Assembly (NCBI RefSeq): GCF_015222005.1
Contig: NZ_JADFFL010000011.1
Coordinates: 1 to 64,000 of the forward strand
DNA: 64,000 bases
Direction of reading: 5' to 3'
Origin: Mucilaginibacter myungsuensis
GTDB lineage: Bacteria; Bacteroidota; Bacteroidia; Sphingobacteriales; Sphingobacteriaceae
The notes beneath the pieces are model-generated. The model was not told where the DNA came from. It ran no database searches and worked only from the letters and a program-made list of their open reading frames with translations. Of this stretch, positions 1 through 9,156 are shown piece after piece (positions within the stretch are counted from its first letter, which is position 1; the number at the start of each line of letters is the position of its first letter). A program made the position numbers and the translations under genes.

Positions 1-191
1 GATCGCTTAATATCTTATTCCCACGGCTAACAAGTCTTTTATCCGCAAGGTCCCTAAAATTACGTAATGACATCGGACACGAAACTAATCATAAAAGATG
101 TGTCCACACGATAGGCTCAAGCGGGGAAGCGAGACTTAATGATCGCTGAAAAGTCACTTGCTACTCGATACTAAATACTCGTTACCCGTTA

Positions 192-2672
192 CTAATACCT
201 CTCAAACACCTCAAAAGTCCTATCAGGCATACCGATCGGCGCTCCCGGTGGCATTTGAGCTACCGGCGTAGGTTGGAATTTGTTAGGATCTTTTTCAAAC
301 TCGCCGATCTGTTGCAGGCCGAAGAGTAAAGTGGCTTTCTCCTTGCCTTGGGTACTTGTCAGTTTGCCGGCCATCCAGTCTTTCAGTTCGGTCACTTTAA
401 GCAGGGCTTCTCCGCGCACGTTCTCGCCGCTGCTGCTGTCGGCGGCAAGGCCAAGCAGTTTTTTTAAGATCAGGTTGTTCACCATTATTTGCAGTTCGCC
501 TTTGTAGCCGGGTTGTAATGGGGCTTTCCAGGTAAGATCAAGCATTTTGTCCACTATGGCCAGCAGGCTTGGGTTTTTAGCATCACGGGCGTTGTACTCA
601 ATAATGCGGGCGGCACGTTCGCTCATTAGCAAGTTATCCAAGGTTGCTCCGGCGGCGCTTTCGGCGGCGGCTATCGGGTCAAAAGTAGGGCCTGTGTTGC
701 CGCTGAAGGTCTCTACACTGCCGGGGAAACCTTCGGGGCGCGGTGGTATCTTCTTGATCAGCTCTTCGGGTAAGGCCAATGCATCCGGGGTGATAGTAGC
801 CATCAGCGCGTCAAAAGCACGCCACTGCTCGGCCGGGTCTACCATTTTTGTCGGGGCCTGTCCATCGTTCTTAACCGCATGGGTAAAATACAACCCGCCA
901 ATCCATTTAGCCACGGCTTCTACCTGGAAACGGTGTAATAGGTACATCGGCACCAAAACCTCGTTCAGGGTAGCCATGGGTGCATCTTTTGGGATCGCTT
1001 TCTCCGAGAAGTTATCCAGCACATGGCGGCGCACCTTCATCAATTTATTCAACTGGTCGATGGGGTTGGTGCCGTCCTCCCATTGGTTAGACATGGGGTG
1101 GGCATAGCCGCCAATATCAGGGATGTATTGATGCCCCTCGGCCAGTGTCTGTTTCATGATCTTATCCAGTGCGGCATCCTCGTCAACTCCTTTGGCAAAG
1201 TCTGAGTAGCCCCAGATGATCGCTCGTTTATCCCATGTGCCAATGCCTTTGGCGTAAGCGTCGGACAGGTCGATAGTGCCGTCGGTTTTTAAATTAAAGC
1301 GTGGGTAGGGGTAATCCATTACCGATGCACGGTCTTTAAAGCTGGCGGCAAAGTTATGGGTGAGGCCCAGGGTATGGCCTATCTCGTGCGCGGATAACTG
1401 GCGGATGCGAGCCAGCGCCATTTCTTCCATTTGCTTAGGGATCGGTTTGCCATCCACATAAGGTTGCAGCAGGCCTTCGGCGATCAAAAAATCCTCACGG
1501 TGACGATCAGACCCTAAGGTCACCACCCCTTTAATGATCTCGCCGGTGCGCGGATCAATGTATGATGCCCCATACGAGAATGCTCGTGTAGGCGAACCGG
1601 AGCGTGTTACCCAATTCACTACGTTGTAGCGGATGTCCATGGGGTCGGCACCTTCGGGCAGTTCTTTGACAATAAATGCATTTTTATAACCGGCCGCTTC
1701 AAAAGCCTGATTCCACCACGCGCCGCCTTCCATCAAAGCTTTTTTAATGATCGGTTGCGCACCACGGTCGATATAATAAACAATAGGCTCCACAGCCTCG
1801 CTCACCGCTGCTGATGGGTCTTTTTTGGCTAATCGATGGCGCTCTGTAAATTTCTTATTGATCGGCTCGGTCATAGGTGCGGCAAAGTCCAAATACTGGA
1901 AAGCAAAGAATCCAGCCCGTGGGTCAAATTTGCGCATCTTATAACCTGCCAGCGGTGGCAGCTCCACAAAAGCCTGATGCTCGTTCAGCGTTACCGACGA
2001 GTTATCCGGCGCCATTCGTCCACGGCCGCTGCCGGCAAAGGTAAGCATCGCTTCAAACTCAGTATTTTTTGGGAAGTTTTTGGTATTATCCATATAAACT
2101 ACCGACCGCGAGTCATCCAAGCGATAACCGCCACCTCCCGTAACTGCCGAACCGCGTCCTAAACCGTCGCCAACTTTCATCACATCGCGCACGATAAAAG
2201 AGGTCAGATCAACCAGCGACTTACCACCTTCGGTAGCAACAGCCGTAAAGGCGAACAATACTGACTTAGCAAAGTTGGCCTCCACGGCTTTCTTCTCATC
2301 CGCATTGCCGTTAACGGCGCGATAGGCGGTGACAGGTTGGATCAGGAATATCTTAGGCCCCATCTTTACAAATTTGGTCACTGCCGATGATGCCCCGCCT
2401 CGCTCGGAGTTGCCGTTGCCAACGCCACTCACCAGCGAACTGAAGTATAGGAATTCGGTATCGAACTTATCTATCTCCAGGTACATCTTGCCGCTTTTAT
2501 CGTCATAATAAAAGTTGAAGTAGCCATCGTACTTCTTCATGTTTTGGGTGAACGATGCGATGGTAACCGACTGACCTGCTGCCGGTCGCGCTTCTGCACC
2601 GGGGCGGTTCTGGGCAATGGTGATGGTCGATGCCGAAAGTAATGAACTAAGGATGATCAAAGTTTTCTTCAT
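192..2672 (-). CDS. Secreted zinc metalloprotease, DUF5117/DUF5118 (DUF4953) family
   Basis: Predicted exported zinc-dependent endopeptidase of 826 residues. Residues 1-20 form a signal peptide (hydrophobic core LIILSSLLSAS, then a cleavage site near AQNRPG) with no lipobox cysteine. The catalytic motif HEIGHTLGLTH near residue 428 fits HExxHxxGxxH of metzincin-like enzymes: the glutamate is the general base and three histidines hold zinc. The order of an N-terminal DUF5118-like segment, a long DUF5117-like region and the zinc motif in the second half is what this Bacteroidota family normally shows, and the length is normal. It stands alone: the next gene is divergent and 224 bp away. The start ATG at 2672 directly precedes the signal peptide. 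The substrate is unknown; the family call is firm, the role (periplasmic or surface protein breakdown) is inferred. Confidence 0.93.
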   Translation of the reverse strand: MKKTLIILSSLLSASTITIAQNRPGAEARPAAGQSVTIASFTQNMKKYDGYFNFYYDDKSGKMYLEIDKFDTEFLYFSSLVSGVGNGNSERGGASSAVTKFVKMGPKIFLIQPVTAYRAVNGNADEKKAVEANFAKSVLFAFTAVATEGGKSLVDLTSFIVRDVMKVGDGLGRGSAVTGGGGYRLDDSRSVVYMDNTKNFPKNTEFEAMLTFAGSGRGRMAPDNSSVTLNEHQAFVELPPLAGYKMRKFDPRAGFFAFQYLDFAAPMTEPINKKFTERHRLAKKDPSAAVSEAVEPIVYYIDRGAQPIIKKALMEGGAWWNQAFEAAGYKNAFIVKELPEGADPMDIRYNVVNWVTRSGSPTRAFSYGASYIDPRTGEIIKGVVTLGSDRHREDFLIAEGLLQPYVDGKPIPKQMEEMALARIRQLSAHEIGHTLGLTHNFAASFKDRASVMDYPYPRFNLKTDGTIDLSDAYAKGIGTWDKRAIIWGYSDFAKGVDEDAALDKIMKQTLAEGHQYIPDIGGYAHPMSNQWEDGTNPIDQLNKLMKVRRHVLDNFSEKAIPKDAPMATLNEVLVPMYLLHRFQVEAVAKWIGGLYFTHAVKNDGQAPTKMVDPAEQWRAFDALMATITPDALALPEELIKKIPPRPEGFPGSVETFSGNTGPTFDPIAAAESAAGATLDNLLMSERAARIIEYNARDAKNPSLLAIVDKMLDLTWKAPLQPGYKGELQIMVNNLILKKLLGLAADSSSGENVRGEALLKVTELKDWMAGKLTSTQGKEKATLLFGLQQIGEFEKDPNKFQPTPVAQMPPGAPIGMPDRTFEVFERY

Positions 2673-2896
2673 ACAGGTAAATTAGGGTGAAAGGCCATGC
2701 CTATTTGGTAAATTTAATCATCATTTGCATAAGTTGGTAATGATGAGCGGGTTTTATAGCGGTCATGATATCGTCAGATAGGAGCAACGCAATCGATTTT
2801 ATTCCTAAAACGAATAAGCTTGATCATTTATTAAAAACCAATATGGGGATGATCGTGTAGATTTGGTTGCTATATTATTAACTGATACGCCGATAT
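2673..2896. other. Divergent intergenic region, 224 bp
   Basis: This gap separates the divergent metalloprotease and histidine kinase genes and must carry both promoters. I see no reading frame and no RNA gene. It is AT-rich near the kinase start, but no convincing TTG-n19-TAnnTTTG pair was found. Confidence 0.5.
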
Positions 2897-4117
2897 ATGA
2901 GCCAAAGCACCTATCAATCTCCGATGCCTGTTAACGAAATGGACAGGTTGGAAGCATTAGCCGACCTTGATCTTGATTACACCGATCTGCAAAAAAGCTT
3001 TAGTGAGCTTACTAAGCTGGCCGCCAAGGTGGCCGGTACAGATATTTCAATGATCAACCTGATAGATATGTACACCCAATGGACAGTATCTAACTTCGGT
3101 TTGGACCTGGATCAAATGCCCCGCGAGGATTCGGTTTGCCAGCATACTATTATGCAGGATGAGGGATTTGAGGTGAATGATCTTTCTGCTGATGACAAGT
3201 TCAAGGATAAGTTTTACGTTACCGATGCCCCCAATTTAAAGTATTATTACGGTTTGCCATTGCAAACAAGCAATGGCAGCAATATTGGTGCGCTGTGCGT
3301 ATTGGATACGCAGAAAAAGGATATCACGCCGGAGAAATCGGAGATGCTGAAGATCATTGCCGACGAGATCGTTAACCGGCTCAGGGCGATCAAAGCTATC
3401 CAGAAGCTCAAGGTAGACCTTAAGGAATCGAACGAAAAACAGAAACGTGTCGCTCATGATATCCGCGGACCTGTGGGCGGTATCATTGGTCTGGCCCGTA
3501 TCATTGCTGAGCAGGGTGACGAGAACACGCTGGATGAGGTGTTGGAATTTATCACCATGATCCAAAAGAGCGGCCATTCTATCCTGGAACTGGCCGACGA
3601 GATACTAAGCGCCGATAACCCTAAAAAGAATGTAAAGCTTGGCGCCGATGAGTTTAACCAACTCCTGCTGAAGGAGAAACTGGAAAAGCTATACACGCCG
3701 CAAGCGATCAATAAACAGATTAACTTTAAGGTGATCACCAATGCCGAGACCGAGGTGATCCCATTCTCTAAGAATAAGTTGCTGCAGATCATCGGTAACC
3801 TGGTATCAAACTCGATGAAATTCACGCCGATAAGCGGCAGCGTGACCGTACGTATGGAGATCAAACTACGCGAACATAATAACGACCTGCACATTTTTGT
3901 AGAGGATACCGGTGTAGGTATGGATGACGCCAAGAAAGCCGAGATATTATCAGGCGATTGCAAATCGACCGATGGTACTTGTGGCGAGAATGGTTACGGC
4001 TTTGGACTGGCGCTGGTTAAGCATTTGGTAGACGGATTGAAAGGCTCGATGAATATCACATCGGTACAAGGACAGGGAACCACCTTCGAGATCGTGCTGC
4101 CGCAGGGGAAGTCTTAA
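2897..4117 (+). CDS. Cytosolic GAF-domain sensor histidine kinase
   Basis: Soluble histidine kinase of 406 residues with no signal peptide or membrane segment, so it should sense an internal cue. Residues about 25-165 form a GAF domain, including the motif SVCQHTIMQ and the core GLPLQTSNGSNIGALCVLD typical of GAF sensors in Bacteroidota. A short helix leads to a HisKA-like dimerisation domain with the phospho-acceptor histidine near residue 187 in RVAHDIRGPVGG. The HATPase_c domain follows at about 280-404, with the N box LVSNSMKFT, the G1 box EDTGVGMDD and the G2 region NGYGFGLALV. No response regulator gene is adjacent, so the partner is elsewhere (orphan kinase). The stop codon lies inside the outer arm of the palindrome at 4109-4331. 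Confidence 0.93.
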   Translation: MSQSTYQSPMPVNEMDRLEALADLDLDYTDLQKSFSELTKLAAKVAGTDISMINLIDMYTQWTVSNFGLDLDQMPREDSVCQHTIMQDEGFEVNDLSADDKFKDKFYVTDAPNLKYYYGLPLQTSNGSNIGALCVLDTQKKDITPEKSEMLKIIADEIVNRLRAIKAIQKLKVDLKESNEKQKRVAHDIRGPVGGIIGLARIIAEQGDENTLDEVLEFITMIQKSGHSILELADEILSADNPKKNVKLGADEFNQLLLKEKLEKLYTPQAINKQINFKVITNAETEVIPFSKNKLLQIIGNLVSNSMKFTPISGSVTVRMEIKLREHNNDLHIFVEDTGVGMDDAKKAEILSGDCKSTDGTCGENGYGFGLALVKHLVDGLKGSMNITSVQGQGTTFEIVLPQGKS

Positions 4118-4331
4118 GGTCTAAGTCGGAAGTCTTAGTTCAAAACGTCTTGATGCCAGTACAAGCCTGTGGCTTGTACTAAACTTCTATTTAAGCGTCC
4201 CGCTTAAATTAATAAACGATGACTAAGAATTTAAGCGACACGCTTAAATTCTTAGTCATACAAGTCACAGACTTGTACGGGCTTAGCAAACGTTAACGGA
4301 CTTTTGACTTAAGGCTCCCGACTTAAGACTT
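4109..4331. repeat. Nested palindromic repeat between convergent genes, four hairpins with 3-nt loops
   Basis: The 223-bp stretch is an imperfect nested palindrome. Inside are four hairpins, each with a 3-nt loop: arms 4158-4167/4171-4180 (10 bp, AGTACAAGCC), 4189-4197/4201-4209 (9 bp), 4219-4237/4241-4259 (19 bp, perfect) and 4259-4266/4270-4277 (8 bp). The cores AAGCG/CGCTT and ACAAG/CTTGT recur. The outer arms AAGTCTTAA (4109-4117) and TTAAGACTT (4323-4331) carry the stop codons of both flanking genes. It probably acts as a bidirectional terminator and looks like a REP- or MITE-type dispersed element; no transposase is nearby. Confidence 0.8.
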
Positions 4332-6420
4332 ATCTCAAATTCTTCACCTTCAACCTCAACGAATTCCCGATGACTACCACATCCGAAAATGCCATAGTGA
4401 ACGCGCCCAGCATTGGGCTCATAAAGCCGCAGGCGGCTAATGGGATGGCTACCACGTTGTACGCAAAGGCCCAAAACAGGTTCTGTTTGATGGTGATCAG
4501 CGTGTGCTTGCTGACCCGCATAAAGAATAACAGGGAGTTAAGATCGGTATTTAGCAGGATCACACGGGCCGATTGGATGGCGATCTGGCTGGCATCGTTC
4601 ATGGATACACCGACGTCGGCTTTGGTAAGGGCTGGGGCATCGTTAATGCCGTCGCCGATCATAATAGTTTTGCCTTTTTGTTTGTAAACGTCTATAATGG
4701 ATAGCTTTTCGTCAGGTAGTTTTTCGGCGTGGACCTTTTCGATGCCGAGGGCTTGGGCCACGGTTTGACAGCGATCGGTCTTGTCGCCGCTTAACAGGAC
4801 AGGCTTAATCCCTAATTTCTTCAACTCACTGATCAGGTTCGCCGCACCGGGTTTAATGTCGTCGTTAATGGCGATCCGCGCTACCGGCTGCTGATTTTTG
4901 TACAGCGAAAGGTTGAAAGCCGTGTCAATTTTGTCTTTTGATGCACCAAGGAAATAGTTATTGCCATCGCTATCCATTGCCCGCATGCCCAGGCCTTTCT
5001 CTTCGGATACGGTTTTTAGTATCACTTTTTCTTTAGCCAGCGGTTTCAATTGTTCCACTAAGGACTTGGCTATAGGGTGGTTAGAGCGTTCTTCGATAGC
5101 GGTTATTACACCGCGTATTTTTTCTATTGGCGTTTCGTCTAACACGTTGATATCTTGCAGTTTGAATTTACCAGTGGTCAGCGTACCGGTCTTATCAAAC
5201 ACTACGTATTTTGTATTGGCGACGGCTTCTATCGTATCACCGCCTTTGATCAAGACACCACCCTTTGCCGCACGGCCCAAGCCCACCATTACAGCGGTAG
5301 GTGTAGCCAAGCCCATAGCGCAAGGGCAGGATATGACCAGTACTGCAATTGCGTTCATCAAAGCGGTTTGCATCGATGTGCCAACGGCGTAATAAGTAAT
5401 GCCGAAAGTCAGCAATGATATTAAGATCACTACCGGTACGAAAATGCCCGCTACCTTGTCACCCAGTTTTTGGATAGGCGGTTTGGCGGCTTGGGCACGT
5501 TTCATCAGATCAATGATCTGGGCCAGTACCGAATGCGAACCAACTTTGGTAGCCACAATACGGATACTCCCCGACTGTAAGATCGTCCCGCCGATCACGC
5601 TGTCGTATTTCTTTTTGTCGACGGGTAAGCTTTCGCCTGTCAGCATCGATTCATCTACCGAGGCATCACCGTCAATGATATCGCCATCTACAGGGATCTT
5701 ATCGCCGGTGTTGATCAGCAGGATATCGCCCGACTTGACGTCGGTCGCATGGATCACCTCGACCTCGCCATCAATAACGCGGCGTGCATCCACCTGCTGA
5801 AATTTCACAAGATCCTTAACAGCCGAAGTGGTTTGAGTTACCGATCGTTTCTCAAACAGGTTACCCAATAGTACCAGGGTTATAATGGTAGCACAGGTCT
5901 CATAAAAAAGATAATTCTCGCCAAGGTTCTGTATCGTACCAACTAAGCTGTACACAAAGGCGGCGGTAGAACCGATCATGATCAGCACGTCCATATTGGG
6001 CACGCCGCCCCTAAGCGAGTTAATGGCGCTTTTGCCAAAATGCAGGCAGCCGACGATGAACACCGGGATACAAAAGGCTAACTGAATAGTGGAGTGGTGA
6101 AGCCAATGCCATGGCAAAACCATGTGCAGCAATAGGGGAGCAGTGAATATGGCGCAGAAAATCAGCTTGTTATCTACTTTTTGATAGAATTTTTCGTGGT
6201 GATTGGTGGCATCCTCTATTACGTGGTAACCCAGGCCTTCTATGGCGGCAATAACCTCGGGGACGGTAACCTGCTCGTTAGTGCTGAACTTTACTTCCTC
6301 GCTTGCAAAGTTGACAAGCACGTTCTGCAAGCCCTTCTTTTCTAAAAGCTTATGCACAGATATAGCACAGTTGTTGCAGTGCATCCCGGTAACGTTCAAT
6401 TCAACCAACTCATTTGCCAT
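4330..6420 (-). CDS. copA: Heavy-metal (copper-type) P1B-ATPase
   Basis: Membrane pump that uses ATP to export monovalent copper (or silver) from the cytoplasm. From the ATG at 6420 it has 696 residues. Residues 1-70 are a heavy-metal-associated domain with metal-binding GMHCNNC. The transmembrane metal site is CPCAMGLATP, where CPC is the P1B-1 signature for Cu+. The actuator loop carries MLTGESLPV, the phosphorylated aspartate is in DKTGTLTTGK near residue 407, and the hinge is MIGDGINDAPAL. Length is slightly short for CopA because there is one metal-binding domain. An upstream in-frame TTG at 6438 is possible but its seven-residue extension adds nothing and overlaps a TAGCTTTG box, so I prefer ATG. 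No copper chaperone or regulator gene is adjacent. Confidence 0.94.
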   Translation of the reverse strand: MANELVELNVTGMHCNNCAISVHKLLEKKGLQNVLVNFASEEVKFSTNEQVTVPEVIAAIEGLGYHVIEDATNHHEKFYQKVDNKLIFCAIFTAPLLLHMVLPWHWLHHSTIQLAFCIPVFIVGCLHFGKSAINSLRGGVPNMDVLIMIGSTAAFVYSLVGTIQNLGENYLFYETCATIITLVLLGNLFEKRSVTQTTSAVKDLVKFQQVDARRVIDGEVEVIHATDVKSGDILLINTGDKIPVDGDIIDGDASVDESMLTGESLPVDKKKYDSVIGGTILQSGSIRIVATKVGSHSVLAQIIDLMKRAQAAKPPIQKLGDKVAGIFVPVVILISLLTFGITYYAVGTSMQTALMNAIAVLVISCPCAMGLATPTAVMVGLGRAAKGGVLIKGGDTIEAVANTKYVVFDKTGTLTTGKFKLQDINVLDETPIEKIRGVITAIEERSNHPIAKSLVEQLKPLAKEKVILKTVSEEKGLGMRAMDSDGNNYFLGASKDKIDTAFNLSLYKNQQPVARIAINDDIKPGAANLISELKKLGIKPVLLSGDKTDRCQTVAQALGIEKVHAEKLPDEKLSIIDVYKQKGKTIMIGDGINDAPALTKADVGVSMNDASQIAIQSARVILLNTDLNSLLFFMRVSKHTLITIKQNLFWAFAYNVVAIPLAACGFMSPMLGAFTMAFSDVVVIGNSLRLKVKNLR

Positions 6421-6425
6421 AGCAA

Positions 6426-6433
6426 CAAAGCTA
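6426..6433 (-). promoter_or_regulatory. Candidate -7 box (TAGCTTTG) of copA
   Basis: On the minus strand the sequence reads TAGCTTTG, matching the Bacteroidota TAnnTTTG box, and is followed after 5 nt by the preferred ATG of the copper ATPase. No TTG sits at the expected -33 position. If used, the transcript would be leaderless; it may be chance. Confidence 0.35.
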
Positions 6434-6532
6434 CCCAATAGTTTAGACGGCTTCTAAATACTTGCGTAAACGTTTTGTCATTTGATAATTAGAGTGAGAT
6501 GATAATACAAGTTATACATCGGGCTTATTTAA

Positions 6533-6540
6533 TATATTTG
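6533..6540 (+). promoter_or_regulatory. Candidate -7 box (TATATTTG) upstream of the GH172 gene
   Basis: TATATTTG matches the Bacteroidota TAnnTTTG consensus and lies 31 nt before the ATG of the GH172 gene. The -33 element is not clear (GTT instead of TTG), so this is moderate support. Confidence 0.5.
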
Positions 6541-6571
6541 GATGTCTGCCACCTATTAAACCCTCATTACC

Positions 6572-8155
6572 GTGAAAAGAAACCTGTTATTATTTGCCTT
6601 GCTGTTGCCACTGAGCGTATTGGCACAAAAGACCGTCACCTTATCAACTTTATTAAAAGATCTTGGTGACTATGGTGCCGTTGCCAAATGGCCCGATCCA
6701 ATGTACAAAGAAATGCAAGCGAGTAGCTACGACCGCAAGTCGGTATCGCCGGATCAGCCCGGCTGGTTTGCTAATGACGACCGCACACAATACATCCGCG
6801 AAGAGACTAATGAAGGTCGCAAAGAGCGGGTAATGATGGATGTGGATGGCCCCGGCGCTATCGTCCGTTTTTGGCTGACGACCTATAAACGTAACGGCAA
6901 TATCCGTATCTATTTTGACGGACAGACCACGCCCGAGATTACCATACCTGCCTATGATCTGATGAAGAGCGGCCTGCCTATCGGCTCGGGACTGTTGACA
7001 CGCCATTCCAGCTACGAGGCTAAAGAGAAAGGCGGTAGCAACCTGTACCTGCCCATGCCTTACGCTAAACATTGCAAGGTGACCTTTGAGGAGTTGGAGA
7101 AGAATTTTGAACCGAGATATTATCAGATCAATTACCGCCAGTATCCTAAGGGGACAAAGGTGGAGACGTTCACGTTGAAACAGTTAGAAAGCGCCAATAC
7201 ATTGGTAGCCGGTGCTAATTATAAATTGTCACATCCGCCAGGTGCGCCAAGGTCATCTACCCAAAAGAACGATATCTCTTTAGCATCAGGTAAGAGCAGG
7301 AGCTTAGCCCTGCCGCCGGGCCCTAACGCGGTGCGTTGGTTAACCATTGATCTGAAAACAGAAAAACCCGAAGATCGCGATCAGGCTTTACGCTCGGTGG
7401 TGCTAAAAATGGTATTGGATGGTGAGCAGACAGTGAATGTCCCGGTCGGCGACTTTGGTGGCGCAGGGGCAGGCGCTAAACGCTTGCAAAGCTTTTACCG
7501 CACTATTGCCGACGACGGCAAGATCATTAGCCGCTGGGTGATGCCCTATCAAAAGTCGGGCGAACTTATTTTAGAGAACACCGGGGATATAAATGTCTCC
7601 TTAACTTGGTATGCTTACTCCGCCCCGTGGCAATGGGATGCCCGCAGCATGTATTTCCACGCCGATTGGAAAAATGAAGAGAAAGTTCCATTCAAACATA
7701 ACGAGGAGAATAAACCCACCGATTGGACCATGATCAGCATTACCGGCAAAGGTGTATTTGTTGGCGATGCCCTGGCAGTTTACAACCACTCGCACAAATG
7801 GTATGGCGAAGGCGATCAAAAGCTCTGGATAGACGGCGAAAAATTCCCGTCCGAGTTCGGTACCGGGGCCGAGGATTATTACAATACATCGTGGGCACCG
7901 GTGGTGCTGTACCAAACACCATTCGCCAATGCGCCGAGGGCGGATAATCCCGATTCGTTCGGGCATAACACTTTTACCCGTACGCGTAATTTGGATGCTG
8001 TGCCGTTCACCAACTCTTTCAAATACACCTTAGAGACGCTTGGTTGGGAGAATAACGCCGCCGACTTTGCACCGACAATTTACTGGTACGGCTTCAAAGG
8101 TGCTAAGAGCGATATTTCGGCGCAGCCGATGAAGCCGGGTAAGTTGCCGCAATAA
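6572..8155 (+). CDS. DUF2961 protein, glycoside hydrolase family 172
   Basis: Exported protein of 527 residues with a clear signal peptide (LLLFALLLPLSVLAQ, cleavage after LAQ). The body matches the DUF2961 family, now classed as GH172, whose known members act on fructofuranosyl or arabinofuranosyl linkages. Recognisable segments include DVDGPGAIVRFWLTTY, QYPKGTKVETF, the late TEFGTGAEDYYNTSW and the downstream HNTFTRTRN. The conserved GTGAEDYYN stretch carries acidic residues seen in the family. The downstream SGNH hydrolase starts only 16 bp later, so the two probably form an operon that strips ester groups and cleaves furanoside units of a complex glycan. The exact substrate cannot be read from sequence. 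Confidence 0.9.
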   Translation: MKRNLLLFALLLPLSVLAQKTVTLSTLLKDLGDYGAVAKWPDPMYKEMQASSYDRKSVSPDQPGWFANDDRTQYIREETNEGRKERVMMDVDGPGAIVRFWLTTYKRNGNIRIYFDGQTTPEITIPAYDLMKSGLPIGSGLLTRHSSYEAKEKGGSNLYLPMPYAKHCKVTFEELEKNFEPRYYQINYRQYPKGTKVETFTLKQLESANTLVAGANYKLSHPPGAPRSSTQKNDISLASGKSRSLALPPGPNAVRWLTIDLKTEKPEDRDQALRSVVLKMVLDGEQTVNVPVGDFGGAGAGAKRLQSFYRTIADDGKIISRWVMPYQKSGELILENTGDINVSLTWYAYSAPWQWDARSMYFHADWKNEEKVPFKHNEENKPTDWTMISITGKGVFVGDALAVYNHSHKWYGEGDQKLWIDGEKFPSEFGTGAEDYYNTSWAPVVLYQTPFANAPRADNPDSFGHNTFTRTRNLDAVPFTNSFKYTLETLGWENNAADFAPTIYWYGFKGAKSDISAQPMKPGKLPQ

Positions 8156-8171
8156 TTTAACATCTGTATAA

Positions 8172-9020
8172 ATGAAAATATTATATACTGTCCGTCGTGC
8201 TGTTTTGGCGTTGATCATCTTAATTCCTTTGGCTGCCTTCGCGCCTGAAAAGAAGTTACGCTGGATGGCTATCGGCGATTCTATCACTTATCATAACAGC
8301 CACATCGGCGATACCAAAGGTCGCATCAAGCATGGTTATATGGATTATTTGGTGGAGCAACTACCCAACATCAGCTTTGCCGAGCATGGTCGCCCGGGCT
8401 GGACAGTGAAAGGCATTGCGGAGAATATCGGCCAGTTCGGTTTGGAAAAAGCCAACGTTTACTCCATATTTTTAGGCACTAACGATTGGTGGGTGGATCT
8501 ACCGATAGGAACCCTTGCCGACTATCAAAACAACACTGGCACAACTACCGCTTACGGCGCTTACAGGGTGCTGATCGACTATATCCGCAAGCTAAATGCC
8601 GATGCGCATATTATCCTGATCACCCCAATGCAACGCACCGATTTTGTGGATCTGAATAATCAGAACAGTATAATTTACGGATCATACAAACCCAACAGGT
8701 CGGGGCATTATCTGTTAGAATATGCGGATGCAATAAAGACCATCGCCAAAGAGGAGAAACTGGACCTTGCCGATCTTTATTACAAAAGCGGCGTCACGCC
8801 TAAAACAGCCGTCGCGTATAAGCGCCTAAAAGATCCTAAAACGGGGGAGTACCGCAACTATAAATATCCTGACTATCTGGACGTGCCATTTGATCCAAAA
8901 ACTGACGAATATCCATACCCGGTGGATGCGATGACGATGACCTACGACGGCCTGCACCCGTCGGACAAAGGCCATCAGCTAATCGCGAAGATGCTGGCCA
9001 AGATCATGAAGAAATATTGA
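8172..9020 (+). CDS. Exported SGNH/GDSL-family esterase
   Basis: Predicted secreted carbohydrate or acyl esterase of 282 residues. A signal peptide (AVLALIILIPLAAFA) ends around residue 24. SGNH blocks are visible: block I GDSITYHN with the nucleophilic serine, block II glycine in EHGRPGWTV, block III GTNDWW with the asparagine, and block V DGLHPSDKGHQ with the catalytic Asp-x-x-His. The 16-bp spacing to the GH172 gene suggests co-transcription and a shared role in removing acyl decorations from a polysaccharide. The family call is strong; the substrate is inferred from context only. Confidence 0.9.
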   Translation: MKILYTVRRAVLALIILIPLAAFAPEKKLRWMAIGDSITYHNSHIGDTKGRIKHGYMDYLVEQLPNISFAEHGRPGWTVKGIAENIGQFGLEKANVYSIFLGTNDWWVDLPIGTLADYQNNTGTTTAYGAYRVLIDYIRKLNADAHIILITPMQRTDFVDLNNQNSIIYGSYKPNRSGHYLLEYADAIKTIAKEEKLDLADLYYKSGVTPKTAVAYKRLKDPKTGEYRNYKYPDYLDVPFDPKTDEYPYPVDAMTMTYDGLHPSDKGHQLIAKMLAKIMKKY

Positions 9021-9156
9021 CATGGTGAAATGCATCTGCGCTCTTCTTGTAACAACTGTAAACCCGCGCTGTCCAAATATCAAATATTAACGATAGGATA
9101 TTGCCGCGTATAATATTTTCTTTATATTTAAAGTATTAAACCTTGACTACGCGATC

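Noticed and set aside
547..1107. Plus-strand frame of 186 residues inside the metalloprotease gene
   Set aside because: Antisense shadow; the minus strand carries the HExxHxxGxxH protein.
4158..4277. CRISPR array
   Set aside because: Hairpins differ in sequence and length, spacing is irregular, and no cas genes are present.
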